A stretch of 64,000 nt of DNA from NCBI GenBank assembly GCA_040222235.1, contig JAVKDO010000066.1:16899-80898 (forward strand), read 5' to 3'. The DNA comes from UBA6059 sp040222235. GTDB taxonomy: Bacteria > Bacteroidota > Bacteroidia > Cytophagales > Cyclobacteriaceae. Position numbers and translations under genes: made by a program. Position 1 is the stretch's first letter; each line of letters opens with the position of its first letter. The notes below the pieces were generated by a model. The model saw only the letters and a list, made by a program, of their open reading frames with translations. It did no database searches and was not told the DNA's origin. Of this stretch, positions 1 to 8,800 are shown piece after piece.

Positions 1-2
1 GG

Positions 3-1463
3 TCTAACAGTGAAGCCCAGCACTTGGTCAATGCTTTCATGAAAGCAGGGGAAGCGGACAATGGTGATGGATATCGCTACGATGTGGTGTCTGCGGAGGC
101 CCTCTATCTCAGAAATTCGACAATCGTCAAGTTACTGATGAGCATCTTCAGGTATTTGCTCAATGATCGCGACAAGATTGCTTTGACCGAGGTGATCACG
201 ACCTATCTGGGGAAGGAAGGCCTTGATGGGTCGCTCGTCTCAAGTGTCACGCTCAAAGCAAATCCTGAGGAGTTACTTCCGGCGGACTTTGTCACAAACA
301 AGCACACCTTGCTGCGACTGCCGGTCTATGAGCTGATAGAGGAGCTGATTGCCATGTTTGGGTTAAATCAATGGACGGACGAAGTGGCATATCTACATGC
401 TTTTCAGGATGCAGTGCTGGACTTTAGTGGTACGGAGAAGGGCGACTTGCAGTCGTTTATGACCTGGTGGGACGTGAGAGGCTACAAGCGCACGCTTCCC
501 TCGGAGCAGGCCACTGATGCCATGGAGGTATTGACCATCCACAAGGCCAAAGGATTGGAATTTGGGGTGGTGATCTTGCCGTTCTTCGATTGGACACTAG
601 ATCATGAGACGACCTTTGATAACATGATTTGGGTACATGACGAGTATATCACACATCAGCAGTCATTGTTGCCCCTGAAGTACACCGCGGCATTGCAGTC
701 TACCCATTTTGCGATGGACTATCTGGCTGAGCAGTCCAATGCCTACCTCGACAATCTCAACCTGATCTACGTGGCAACCACCAGAGCGGAGCAAGTGCTT
801 TGGATCAACGCGCCATTGCCGACCAATCCACAAGGGCTCAAGACCACTGCGGACATACTCTACTGTGCACTGGAGCCTGACCTCAAGGACAATCAGCTTC
901 AGATCGGGGCGCTACCCCATCGATCGGATAAACCTGAACCAACCGAGCTCAGCGCTCCCACCATCTTCCCCACCTCGTCCTGGCGAGAGATGCTTTCGAT
1001 ACGCATTTCTGGTAAGGATGTCTTCGATGCGTCGCGCATGAATCAAATCTCCTATGGCGTGCTCGTGCATGAGGTCCTATCGGAAATGAATGTGCTTTCC
1101 GACATGGAGCGATCATTGGAGAACTTAAACTGGAAGTATGGTCTGACGCAAGAGATCAATCAGGAACTTCATGGACTCATGGTGTCCCTTTGTGAGGATG
1201 CGATGATCCAGGACTGGTATCGTGCGGGGCGTGAGGTGCACAATGAAGTAGGGCTCCTGACGACCGAGGGTGATCAAAGGCGACTCGACCGTGTGATGAT
1301 CGATGGACGACATGCCACGGTAGTCGATTTTAAAACAGGGCAGCCCAAGTCAGCGGATCAGAAGCAGGTGCAGGGTTATATGGAGCTCTTGCGGGAGTTG
1401 GGGTTCCAGTCAGTCGAAGGTTATCTCTATTATTTGGGCGATAAAACGGCAGTCAAGCTATGA
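3..1463 (+). CDS. AddA-like UvrD-family helicase/nuclease, C-terminal part (5' end outside window)
   Basis: The reading frame is open to the left window edge, so only the last ~487 residues are present. Late superfamily 1 helicase motifs are visible: LTIHKAKGLEF (motif V region, around nt 530-560) and YVATTRAEQ (motif VI, around nt 768-795). The C-terminus is a RecB-type PD-(D/E)XK nuclease: RLDRVMI, then VVDFKTGQ, then QVQGYMELL. The family processes double-strand breaks for RecA loading with an AddB partner. That partner fits the next gene, whose ATG overlaps this stop by 4 nt (ATGA), so translational coupling is likely. The N-terminal Walker A part lies upstream and cannot be checked. Confidence 0.9.
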   Translation, partial: SNSEAQHLVNAFMKAGEADNGDGYRYDVVSAEALYLRNSTIVKLLMSIFRYLLNDRDKIALTEVITTYLGKEGLDGSLVSSVTLKANPEELLPADFVTNKHTLLRLPVYELIEELIAMFGLNQWTDEVAYLHAFQDAVLDFSGTEKGDLQSFMTWWDVRGYKRTLPSEQATDAMEVLTIHKAKGLEFGVVILPFFDWTLDHETTFDNMIWVHDEYITHQQSLLPLKYTAALQSTHFAMDYLAEQSNAYLDNLNLIYVATTRAEQVLWINAPLPTNPQGLKTTADILYCALEPDLKDNQLQIGALPHRSDKPEPTELSAPTIFPTSSWREMLSIRISGKDVFDASRMNQISYGVLVHEVLSEMNVLSDMERSLENLNWKYGLTQEINQELHGLMVSLCEDAMIQDWYRAGREVHNEVGLLTTEGDQRRLDRVMIDGRHATVVDFKTGQPKSADQKQVQGYMELLRELGFQSVEGYLYYLGDKTAVKL

Positions 1464-4321
1464 GCGGATCATTTTTAGGAGATGTAGCCACGCGACTGCT
1501 GGAGCACGTGGATGAGCTCGCCAACTACCAGGTGGTCTTCCCCAACCGTCGTGCGGGCCTATTCTTTCAAAAGGAGCTGGCACTGAAGGCCAAGCGGGCG
1601 CTTTGGTCACCCAAGGTGCTGAGCATGGAGGAGTTTGTGTATCAGTACACCGACCTCCAGTTGGCTGACCCACTCAATTTGATTTTTGAGCTGTACAATT
1701 CCTTCACCAAGGTGCAACAAAGTGAGGAGGGGTTTGATCGCTTCTATTTCTGGGGTGACATGTTGCTCAAGGATTTTGAGGATGTCGACCAGTCGCTGGT
1801 TTCGCCCAAGCAGATATTCCAGGGTATCAAGTCGCAAAAGGAGTTGGACGAGACGTTCTACTTCCTGGATGAGGAAGACCGCCAGGCAATCCAGTCGTTT
1901 TGGGCCAGCTTCCTACCGGAATCCAAGCCCGGTCAGCAGCAGTTTCTCCGAACATGGAAGATACTCTTGCCTGTCTATGAGGACTTCATTGCCAAGATCA
2001 TCCAAAAGCGCTGGGGCTATCAGGGTCTGATCTATCGTAGGGTTGTTGAGTCGATTCAAAACAAGGAATTCCAACCCAAGCCTGACAAAGTCATCTTCGC
2101 GGGATTCAATGCACTGACCCCTGCGGAGGAGGAGATCTTCAAGTACTTTGTCGGTGAAGCAGGAGCCAAGGTGTACTGGGACTGTGATGACTATTACCTG
2201 GCCGATCATGGCCAGGAAGCAGGCAACTACCTACGCCAGTACCAGAAAGATCCTATCCTGGGTAAGACCTTCGATGAGCGCTTTGCTTCAAGCTTCCAGA
2301 CCGAGAAAAAGATGGAAGCGATTGGGGTACCCCTACAAGTGGCGCAAGCAAAAAATGCGGGACTTTATCTCAAAGACCTGATCAATCAGTTTCCCGATAG
2401 GGGAGAGAAAACGGTGGTCGTCCTGCCGCAGGAGCAGATGCTCTTTCCGACGCTGAGTTCAATGCCAGCGGAGATCGGAGCGCTTAATGTGACGATGGGT
2501 TATCCGCTGAAGGACACGCCGCTTTATAGCCTGCTGGAGAGCCTGATGCAGGTGCAGCAAAGTGCGCGTCAGGCGCATGACTTGAAGACGTTGTACTATT
2601 ATAAGCCGCTGTTGGAGGTGCTCGGGCATCCTTATTTGCAGCAGTTGGGGAGCGGTGCGATAGCCGATCTTACGGCACGGATCAAGAAGGAGAATGTCAT
2701 ACAGGTGCCGGAGGAGGAGATCAGGGAGAAGCAGGATCCTGTGCTGGCCGTGGTATTTGGCGAGGTGCCTACCGGAAAATCCATGGCGACCTACCTCGAC
2801 AAGGTAGTGAAGCTACTTTATGAACAATTGCAGTCAGGGTTTGAGCTGGAGCGAGAGTATTTCTTCCATTTTCATAAGGTACTGACAAGACTCGACGAGA
2901 TTTTAAGCTTCCAAACCTCAGAGGTATCAATGGACACTTTCTCTAAGCTATTCAGGCAAGTCGCTCGGGCGGTGAAGATTCCATTCTCCGGTGAGCCGCT
3001 GAAGGGATTGCAGATCATGGGTGTGCTTGAGACCCGTAATCTGGATTTTGAGAATGTGATCATCCTGAGCATGAATGAAGGCAGCTTTCCGGATACGGCT
3101 CAGAAGGGCAGCTTCATTCCTTTTAACATCAGACGTGCCTTTGGGCTACCAACTTTCCAGCAGCAGGATGCTATCTACTCCTACCTGTTTTACCGCTTGA
3201 TCCAGCGTGCCAAGAATGTCCGCTTCTACTATAATACCCAAGCGGAGTTTGGTCAAAGCGGCGAGATTAGTCGATTTGTACGACAGCTGGAGATCGAGAG
3301 CGCGCATGAGGTCCAGCACGATACAGTGACACAGCCGATAAAGCCCCGATCAGCCAAAGAGATTGAGATCCTTAAGGATGATCAGGTGATGGCGCAACTT
3401 GTGAAATATACCGGTGAAGGTGGGCGAGCATTCACACCCTCGGCGATCAATACTTACCTTAGCTGTACATTGAGATTTTACTATCGCTATGTAGCGCGAC
3501 TTTTTGAGGAGGATGAGGTACAGGAGCAGCTAGATGCAGCCATGTTTGGCAACATACTTCACAAAACCATGGAGCTGTTATACGAGGATGCCATCACCAA
3601 GAGGAAGCCTGCTTTAGTAGAGCCTGCTGACTTTTTCAAGCTGAAGTCCTCAGTGGATGAAGCCATCCGCATTGCTTTCCGCAACTACTATCATGTGAAG
3701 AAAGGTGGCCGATTTGAGATCGAAGGTCGTAATATCGTGATGGCAGCTTTGGTGAGAAAATATGCTTTGAAGGTACTGGATCACGATGAAGTCCATGCAC
3801 CATTTGAAGTGGTGGTGTTAGAAGGAGACGAGAAACAAGGCTACAAGCTGCAACTAGATGTGGAGGCCAATGATCAAACTTATGATGTCAACATCAAGGG
3901 CATCATTGACCGCATTGATCAGAAGGATGGACAAGTAAGGATTATCGACTATAAATCCGGCGCGGACAACCGTGGGGTGGGCACGCTGGCCTCTTTATTT
4001 GATCCAAAGGACCGCCAGCGCAACAAGGCGGCTTTCCAGTTGTTCTTCTACGCGATGCTTTACCAGCACAAGCATGGAGAGGACTTACCCATTGAGCCAG
4101 GTCTATTCAACATCAGAGAGATGTTCTTGGAGGGATTTAGCACGCAGCTTTCCTGGAAGGGTGGAGGTACGCTCTCCGATATGCGGACTTACCTGCCAGA
4201 GTACAAAAATCAACTAACAGGGCTGTTGGCTGAGATTTACGATCGGGAGGTGCCCTTTATTCAGACGGATGATTTGAGGACGTGCGGATATTGTCCGTAT
4301 AGGAATATTTGTCAGCGGTAG
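1460..4321 (+). CDS. AddB-like PD-(D/E)XK nuclease with iron-sulfur cysteines
   Basis: 953 residues. The N-terminus has the AddB-like VVFPNRRAGLFF segment (residues ~24-35), a degenerate nucleotide-binding region. The nuclease core near residues 820-875 shows IKGIIDRID, RIIDYKSG and later QLFFYAMLY. Cysteines flank the nuclease: one in TYLSCTLRFYYRY (residue ~669) and three in CGYCPYRNIC at the extreme C-terminus. This is the four-Cys pattern that holds a 4Fe-4S cluster in AddB. With the overlapping upstream gene it should form a heterodimeric helicase-nuclease for double-strand break repair. AddAB is known in other Bacteroidota. The start is the ATG overlapping the upstream stop. Confidence 0.9.
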   Translation: MSGSFLGDVATRLLEHVDELANYQVVFPNRRAGLFFQKELALKAKRALWSPKVLSMEEFVYQYTDLQLADPLNLIFELYNSFTKVQQSEEGFDRFYFWGDMLLKDFEDVDQSLVSPKQIFQGIKSQKELDETFYFLDEEDRQAIQSFWASFLPESKPGQQQFLRTWKILLPVYEDFIAKIIQKRWGYQGLIYRRVVESIQNKEFQPKPDKVIFAGFNALTPAEEEIFKYFVGEAGAKVYWDCDDYYLADHGQEAGNYLRQYQKDPILGKTFDERFASSFQTEKKMEAIGVPLQVAQAKNAGLYLKDLINQFPDRGEKTVVVLPQEQMLFPTLSSMPAEIGALNVTMGYPLKDTPLYSLLESLMQVQQSARQAHDLKTLYYYKPLLEVLGHPYLQQLGSGAIADLTARIKKENVIQVPEEEIREKQDPVLAVVFGEVPTGKSMATYLDKVVKLLYEQLQSGFELEREYFFHFHKVLTRLDEILSFQTSEVSMDTFSKLFRQVARAVKIPFSGEPLKGLQIMGVLETRNLDFENVIILSMNEGSFPDTAQKGSFIPFNIRRAFGLPTFQQQDAIYSYLFYRLIQRAKNVRFYYNTQAEFGQSGEISRFVRQLEIESAHEVQHDTVTQPIKPRSAKEIEILKDDQVMAQLVKYTGEGGRAFTPSAINTYLSCTLRFYYRYVARLFEEDEVQEQLDAAMFGNILHKTMELLYEDAITKRKPALVEPADFFKLKSSVDEAIRIAFRNYYHVKKGGRFEIEGRNIVMAALVRKYALKVLDHDEVHAPFEVVVLEGDEKQGYKLQLDVEANDQTYDVNIKGIIDRIDQKDGQVRIIDYKSGADNRGVGTLASLFDPKDRQRNKAAFQLFFYAMLYQHKHGEDLPIEPGLFNIREMFLEGFSTQLSWKGGGTLSDMRTYLPEYKNQLTGLLAEIYDREVPFIQTDDLRTCGYCPYRNICQR

Positions 4322-4339
4322 TAATGGAGTTTACTAGGA

Positions 4340-4428
4340 CTAGTACTGTCCTTTGATTTGGAGTAAATCCTGTTTCAGCGCCGGGATGTCTTTGTGGAGT
4401 ATGCCCCAGATTATTTTGGCATCCGCTA
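4340..4428 (-). pseudogene. C-terminal relic of a DUF86/HepT-type (HEPN) toxin gene
   Basis: On the minus strand the ~30 codons before a TAG at 4342-4340 read LADAKIIWGIL then HKDIPALKQDLLQIKGQY. This matches the C-terminal helix pattern of DUF86/HepT proteins (D-x-x-I-V-W-x-I-x-x-x-D-I-P-x-L-K). The reading stops resembling the family exactly where the inverted-repeat element begins at 4429. Nothing HepT-like resumes beyond 4579, so the N-terminal two thirds with the RX4H active site are missing. I infer truncation by, or deletion next to, that element. An intact HepT/MntA pair lies at 51.1-51.7 kb. Confidence 0.6.
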
Positions 4429-4579
4429 GAACTAAGAAAGTCAAAAATAATGTTGTTTCGAACGTCAGAGAGAAACCTACTTATCCGATAGATGAAGGCT
4501 CAGAAACGTGAGCACTGTTTGCGTAGCAAGATATCTCCGTTGCACTACGATATGACATTGTTTTTGACTTTCTTAGTTC
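4429..4579. repeat. 151-bp element bounded by 25-bp inverted repeats (MITE-like)
   Basis: The left arm GAACTAAGAAAGTCAAAAA (4429-4447) is the exact reverse complement of the right arm at 4561-4579. The match extends five more bases after one mismatch, giving 24 of 25. The ~100-bp interior has no open frame of note. Small size, long terminal inverted repeats and no coding capacity fit a MITE or other non-autonomous dispersed element. No target-site duplication could be made out. No second copy was seen in this window. Confidence 0.65.
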
Positions 4580-4624
4580 GCAGGTTTAGGTCACCTACAT
4601 GAGAATCTTCGTTAATTCTTATTG

Positions 4625-5239
4625 CTACTTCAATAGCACACCCAGCGTAAACCCACCATTGATGGCTATAGGATAACTACCATCGCCAATGACATTGCCA
4701 TAGTAGTAGCTCAAATCATCCTCATTGGAGAAGCCATAGCCCACCCCGATAGTCCAGTCGAGCGTCATAATATCACCGAGGATGTACTGCTTGCCGTAGT
4801 TGATCATGAGGCTAAAGAAGTTTGCTTGATCATTGCTTGACGGCCCATCGAATGGATCTTGATCAATACTAAAAGTGCCAAATGCTACCTCGGGGCGGAT
4901 ATAACCTCCTCTTAGCAGGTGCGTTCCGTAGGTGCCTTTTTGAGCATAGTCAGGTTTCAGCTTAAACTTGGGCCCAACTTTCAAAAAGAAGCCGGTTTCT
5001 CTTTGCGTAATCACATCTTGACGGCCAAGACCGATGATACCCAGGCGAGCTTCGATACTTGTAAAGTTCTTGATGTATTGTTCGTACCCGAAAGTAAGAT
5101 TGCCATTCAGCGGAGAGAAGAACTCCATCTTGATTGCGCGGGTCTTCATTACTGAGTCGGGGCTAATAGTAACTTCTTGAGCAAGGACACTTCCTGTGCC
5201 TACAAACACTGCGATAAGGAATAGATGAAATGTTTTCAT
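4625..5239 (-). CDS. outer-membrane beta-barrel-like secreted protein
   Basis: 204 residues with a type I signal peptide (MKTFHLFLIAVFVGTGSVLA, cut before QEV). The mature part alternates aromatic and polar residues in strand-like stretches (NLTFGYEQY, FFLKVGPKF, FSLMINYGKQY, LDWTIGVGYGF) and ends in GGFTLGVLLK, as expected of an 8-10 stranded barrel of the OmpW/DUF3575 kind. It has no enzymatic motif. It is monocistronic: the upstream neighbour trxA is separated by a terminator and the spacer to addB is filled by the inverted-repeat element. The exact family is uncertain. Confidence 0.65.
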   Translation of the reverse strand: MKTFHLFLIAVFVGTGSVLAQEVTISPDSVMKTRAIKMEFFSPLNGNLTFGYEQYIKNFTSIEARLGIIGLGRQDVITQRETGFFLKVGPKFKLKPDYAQKGTYGTHLLRGGYIRPEVAFGTFSIDQDPFDGPSSNDQANFFSLMINYGKQYILGDIMTLDWTIGVGYGFSNEDDLSYYYGNVIGDGSYPIAINGGFTLGVLLK

Positions 5240-5372
5240 AGGATTGAGTTTTGAGTTGAGACCGTTATATCAAATAGAGTGCCAAATGTTACAAATGGTT
5301 GTATTGGATATTGATGTTTTTCCTTCGAATGAGCGGTTTGGGCTATCGTCATTTCAAGAACACCTGAAACGC

Positions 5373-5402
5373 AAAAAGCCCCGTCTTGCGACGAGGCTTT
5401 GA
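5373..5402 (-). terminator. Rho-independent terminator after trxA
   Basis: Read on the minus strand, AAAGCC-T-CGTC, loop GCAA, GACG-G-GGCTTT is followed by a short T run. It lies 24 bp beyond the trxA stop, so it ends trxA transcription before the outer-membrane protein gene. Confidence 0.8.
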
Positions 5403-5425
5403 ATATCTATGATAACGAAATAGGC

Positions 5426-5749
5426 TTATGCCATCTGTGCGTCGAGCTTTTGAGCTAGTACGTTTTTAGGTACAGCTCCAATTTGCTTATCTACTACCTC
5501 TCCGTTTTTGAAAACGAGTAAGGTGGGGATACTTCTGATTCCAAACTTTGCTGATACCTCAGGATTAGAATCTACATCTACTTTACCGATGACAGCTTTT
5601 CCATCATAGTCACCCGCAAGCTCTTCCACGATAGGTCCGATCATTTTACAAGGTCCGCACCATTCTGCCCAAAAATCAACCAATACAGGTTGGTCGCTAT
5701 TGAGTATGTCGTTGAAGTTGCTGTCCGTGATTTCTAGTGCTTTCGCCAT
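5426..5749 (-). CDS. trxA: thioredoxin
   Basis: 107 residues, the usual thioredoxin length. The active site WAEWCGPCKM sits at residues ~28-37, the buried aspartate in VLVDFWA and the cis-proline loop in IRSIPTLLVF. It is a general cytosolic disulfide reductase. The gene lies 147 bp downstream of dnaE in the same direction, with its own terminator on the far side. It is probably transcribed alone. Confidence 0.97.
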   Translation of the reverse strand: MAKALEITDSNFNDILNSDQPVLVDFWAEWCGPCKMIGPIVEELAGDYDGKAVIGKVDVDSNPEVSAKFGIRSIPTLLVFKNGEVVDKQIGAVPKNVLAQKLDAQMA

Positions 5750-5896
5750 TTTTTTGCCTTAAATATTAGTTCTAATTGTACTTCTGATTGATCAACGAAA
5801 TTAGAGATTTTTTTGTTCGCAGTTGATCATATTAATGTTCTTTCATATGTAATCAGTAAGACAATCGGGATGAGTTATTGGATAAGTAATTGCTGA

Positions 5897-8800
5897 TCAA
5901 TTGATTACGCGATAACTCAATTCTTCCATACCTGCCAGACGTTCAATCAGTTCGTTGGTAGGGTTGATCCGAGCCTTTCTTGATAGTAGATCGAGTTGGA
6001 TCGGCGCACCTTCAAAATCACTGAGAATATTCAGTCGAAGTAAGCAGTTGCCAGGGTTCTCTTCGGTCAAGCTGGTCAGTTGATCCACGAATGTTGGACT
6101 CACATCTTGCAAATGCATCCTCAGCTCTATTCCCTTAGTCATTTTTTCACGCACCTCACCAAGCAACTCCATATCATCGATACTAAATTCAAACTCATTT
6201 TCTCGCTTCCATCTTGGCTTCACCGTCCCCTTTAGGTAGAGGAACCATCCCGTTTCGAGATATTGCTTGAAGTTGACGTATTTATCAGAAAACATGAAGA
6301 ACTCCATCGAGTCGTCATAGTCCTCGAGTGTCATCACACCATAAGGCTTTCCAGTCTTGGTGATCCGATGAGATACAGCAGTCACGACACCACCTACCGT
6401 AATGCGGCCTTTACTTTTGAGGCTATCAAGGTCCTTGAGCTGCTTGACGGAAGTATTGCAGAGGTGCTTGATCTCAAACTTATATTGGTCAAGTGGATGC
6501 CCTGATATATAGAGTCCGACTACTTCCTTCTCGATGTTGAGCATTTCGATCTTACCGTAAGGCTCTACCGGAGTGATCTTTGGAGCCGGCTGATCCATAC
6601 CTGAGTCACCACCAAATAAAGATGATTGTGCACTCTCAGCTTCCAACTGCATCTTGTTGGCATATTTGATGGCCTTCTCTATCAGGCTGGCTTCTCCTTC
6701 ATCATTGGCGATGTACTGTCTACGATGTACCCCTTCGAAACAGTCAAAAGCTCCAGACATAGCCAAGGCTTCAAAAGTCTTCTTGTTGACAGCTCTAAGA
6801 TTGACGCGCATTGAAAAGTCAAAGATGTCTTTGTAAAGGCCGTTCTCATCACGCTCTCTGATGATTTCGGATACGGCGGATTCACCAGTACCCTTAATAG
6901 CACCCAGCCCAAATCGGATTTCTCCGGCTTTATTCACCTTGAAGAATATACCAGATTCGTTGACGTGCGGGCCAAGAACCTTGATGCCTTGGTTGCGGCA
7001 CTCCTCCATAAAGAAGGTCACTTTCTCAATGTTGCTCTGGTTGTGAGTCAGCACAGCCGCCATGTACTCAGCGGGGTAGTTGGCCTTGAGATAGGCGGTG
7101 TGATACGCGACTACCGAGTAGCAGGTGGAGTGAGACTTGTTGAAGGCATAGGCCGCAAATGCCTCCCAGTCCTTCCAGATCTTCTCTAGCTTCTCTTCAT
7201 CATGGCCCTTCTCCTTGGCTTGCCCGATAAACTGGGGCTTCATCTTATCCAGTACCGCACGCTGCTTCTTACCCATCGCCTTACGCAGTACATCGGCCTC
7301 ACCTTTGGTGAATCCGGCGAGTTTTTGCGATAGCAACATCACTTGCTCTTGATAGACAGTAATGCCATAGGTTTCCGATAGGAACTCCTCCATATCCGGC
7401 AAATCATAGCTGATCTGCTCCCGTCCGTGCTTGCGCTCGATGAAGTTAGGAATGTACTCCATCGGTCCGGGGCGGTAGAGTGCATTCATCGCTATCAGGT
7501 CACCAAACCGGTCAGGTTTGAGCGCACGCAGGTGCTTCTGCATGCCCGGCGACTCAAACTGGAAGGTGCCGTTGGTATGGCCCATCTGATAGAGTTCGTA
7601 GGTCTTCTGATCATCTAGTGGAATCTCATCCGGATCGAGCTGAATGCCGTGTCGCTCCTGTATCAGAATGATTGCCGTCTTGATAATCGACAAGGTCTTG
7701 AGACCCAAGAAGTCCATTTTAAGCATACCCGCATCTTCCACCACACTATTGTCAAACTGTGTGATGAGCAGATCTGCATCCTTGGAGGTAGCTACGGGTA
7801 CGTACTTGGTCAGGTCATCAGGCGATATGATCACTCCGCAGGCATGCGTACCGGTGTTCCTAACGGAACCTTCTAGGACAGTTGCCTGGTTAAGGACCTT
7901 TGCTTCTAGGTTTGTACCCTTGCTAATAGCAACCAACTCTTTGATTTCCTTGAAGGCTTTGGTCAAGGTAGTTCCTGGACGCTCAGGCACTAGTTTTGCG
8001 ATAGCGTCCGTATCCGAAAGGGGCAATTCGAGCACCCTGCCCGCATCACGAATGGATGACTTGGCAGCCATGGTGCCGTAGGTAATGATTTGGGCTACCT
8101 GATTGTAGCCGTACTTATCGATAACATAGCGGATCACTTTATCGCGACCCTCATCATCAAAGTCAATATCAATATCAGGAAGGGATACTCTGTCAGGGTT
8201 AAGAAATCTCTCAAACAGTAGATCATATGCGATCGGATCCACATTGGTGATGCCAATGCAGTAGGCGACCGCCGAACCAGCAGCTGACCCACGTCCGGGA
8301 CCTACTGCCACACCCATTTTGCGCGCTTCATTAGTGAAATCCTGTACGATGAGGAAATAGCCCGGGTAACCAGTATTCTCAATCGTAGCTAACTCGAAAT
8401 CTAGCCGTTCCCTGATCTCATCGGTAAGCTCTGGATAGCGCTTCTTGGCACCCTCATAAGTCAAATGCTTGAGGTAGGCGTTTTCACCTCTCTTACCTTC
8501 GTCTTCCTCATCCTTTGGGTCGAGGAATTCTTCAGGGATGTTGTACTTGGGTAGCAGAACGGGTCTGGCAAGCTTATAGCTCTCAACTTTATTGACCAGC
8601 TCTTCTAGGTTGACGATAGACTCAGGTATATCCGCAAAGAGCTTCTTCATCTCCTCCTGAGATCGGAAATAGAATTGGTCGTTGGGGAATCCATAACGGA
8701 ATCCCCTGCCTCGACCTATCGGTGTGCTTTGGTATTCTCCTTCTTTGACGCAAAGCAGCACATCATGCGCCGTGCTATCTTTCTGATTCAGATAATAGAC

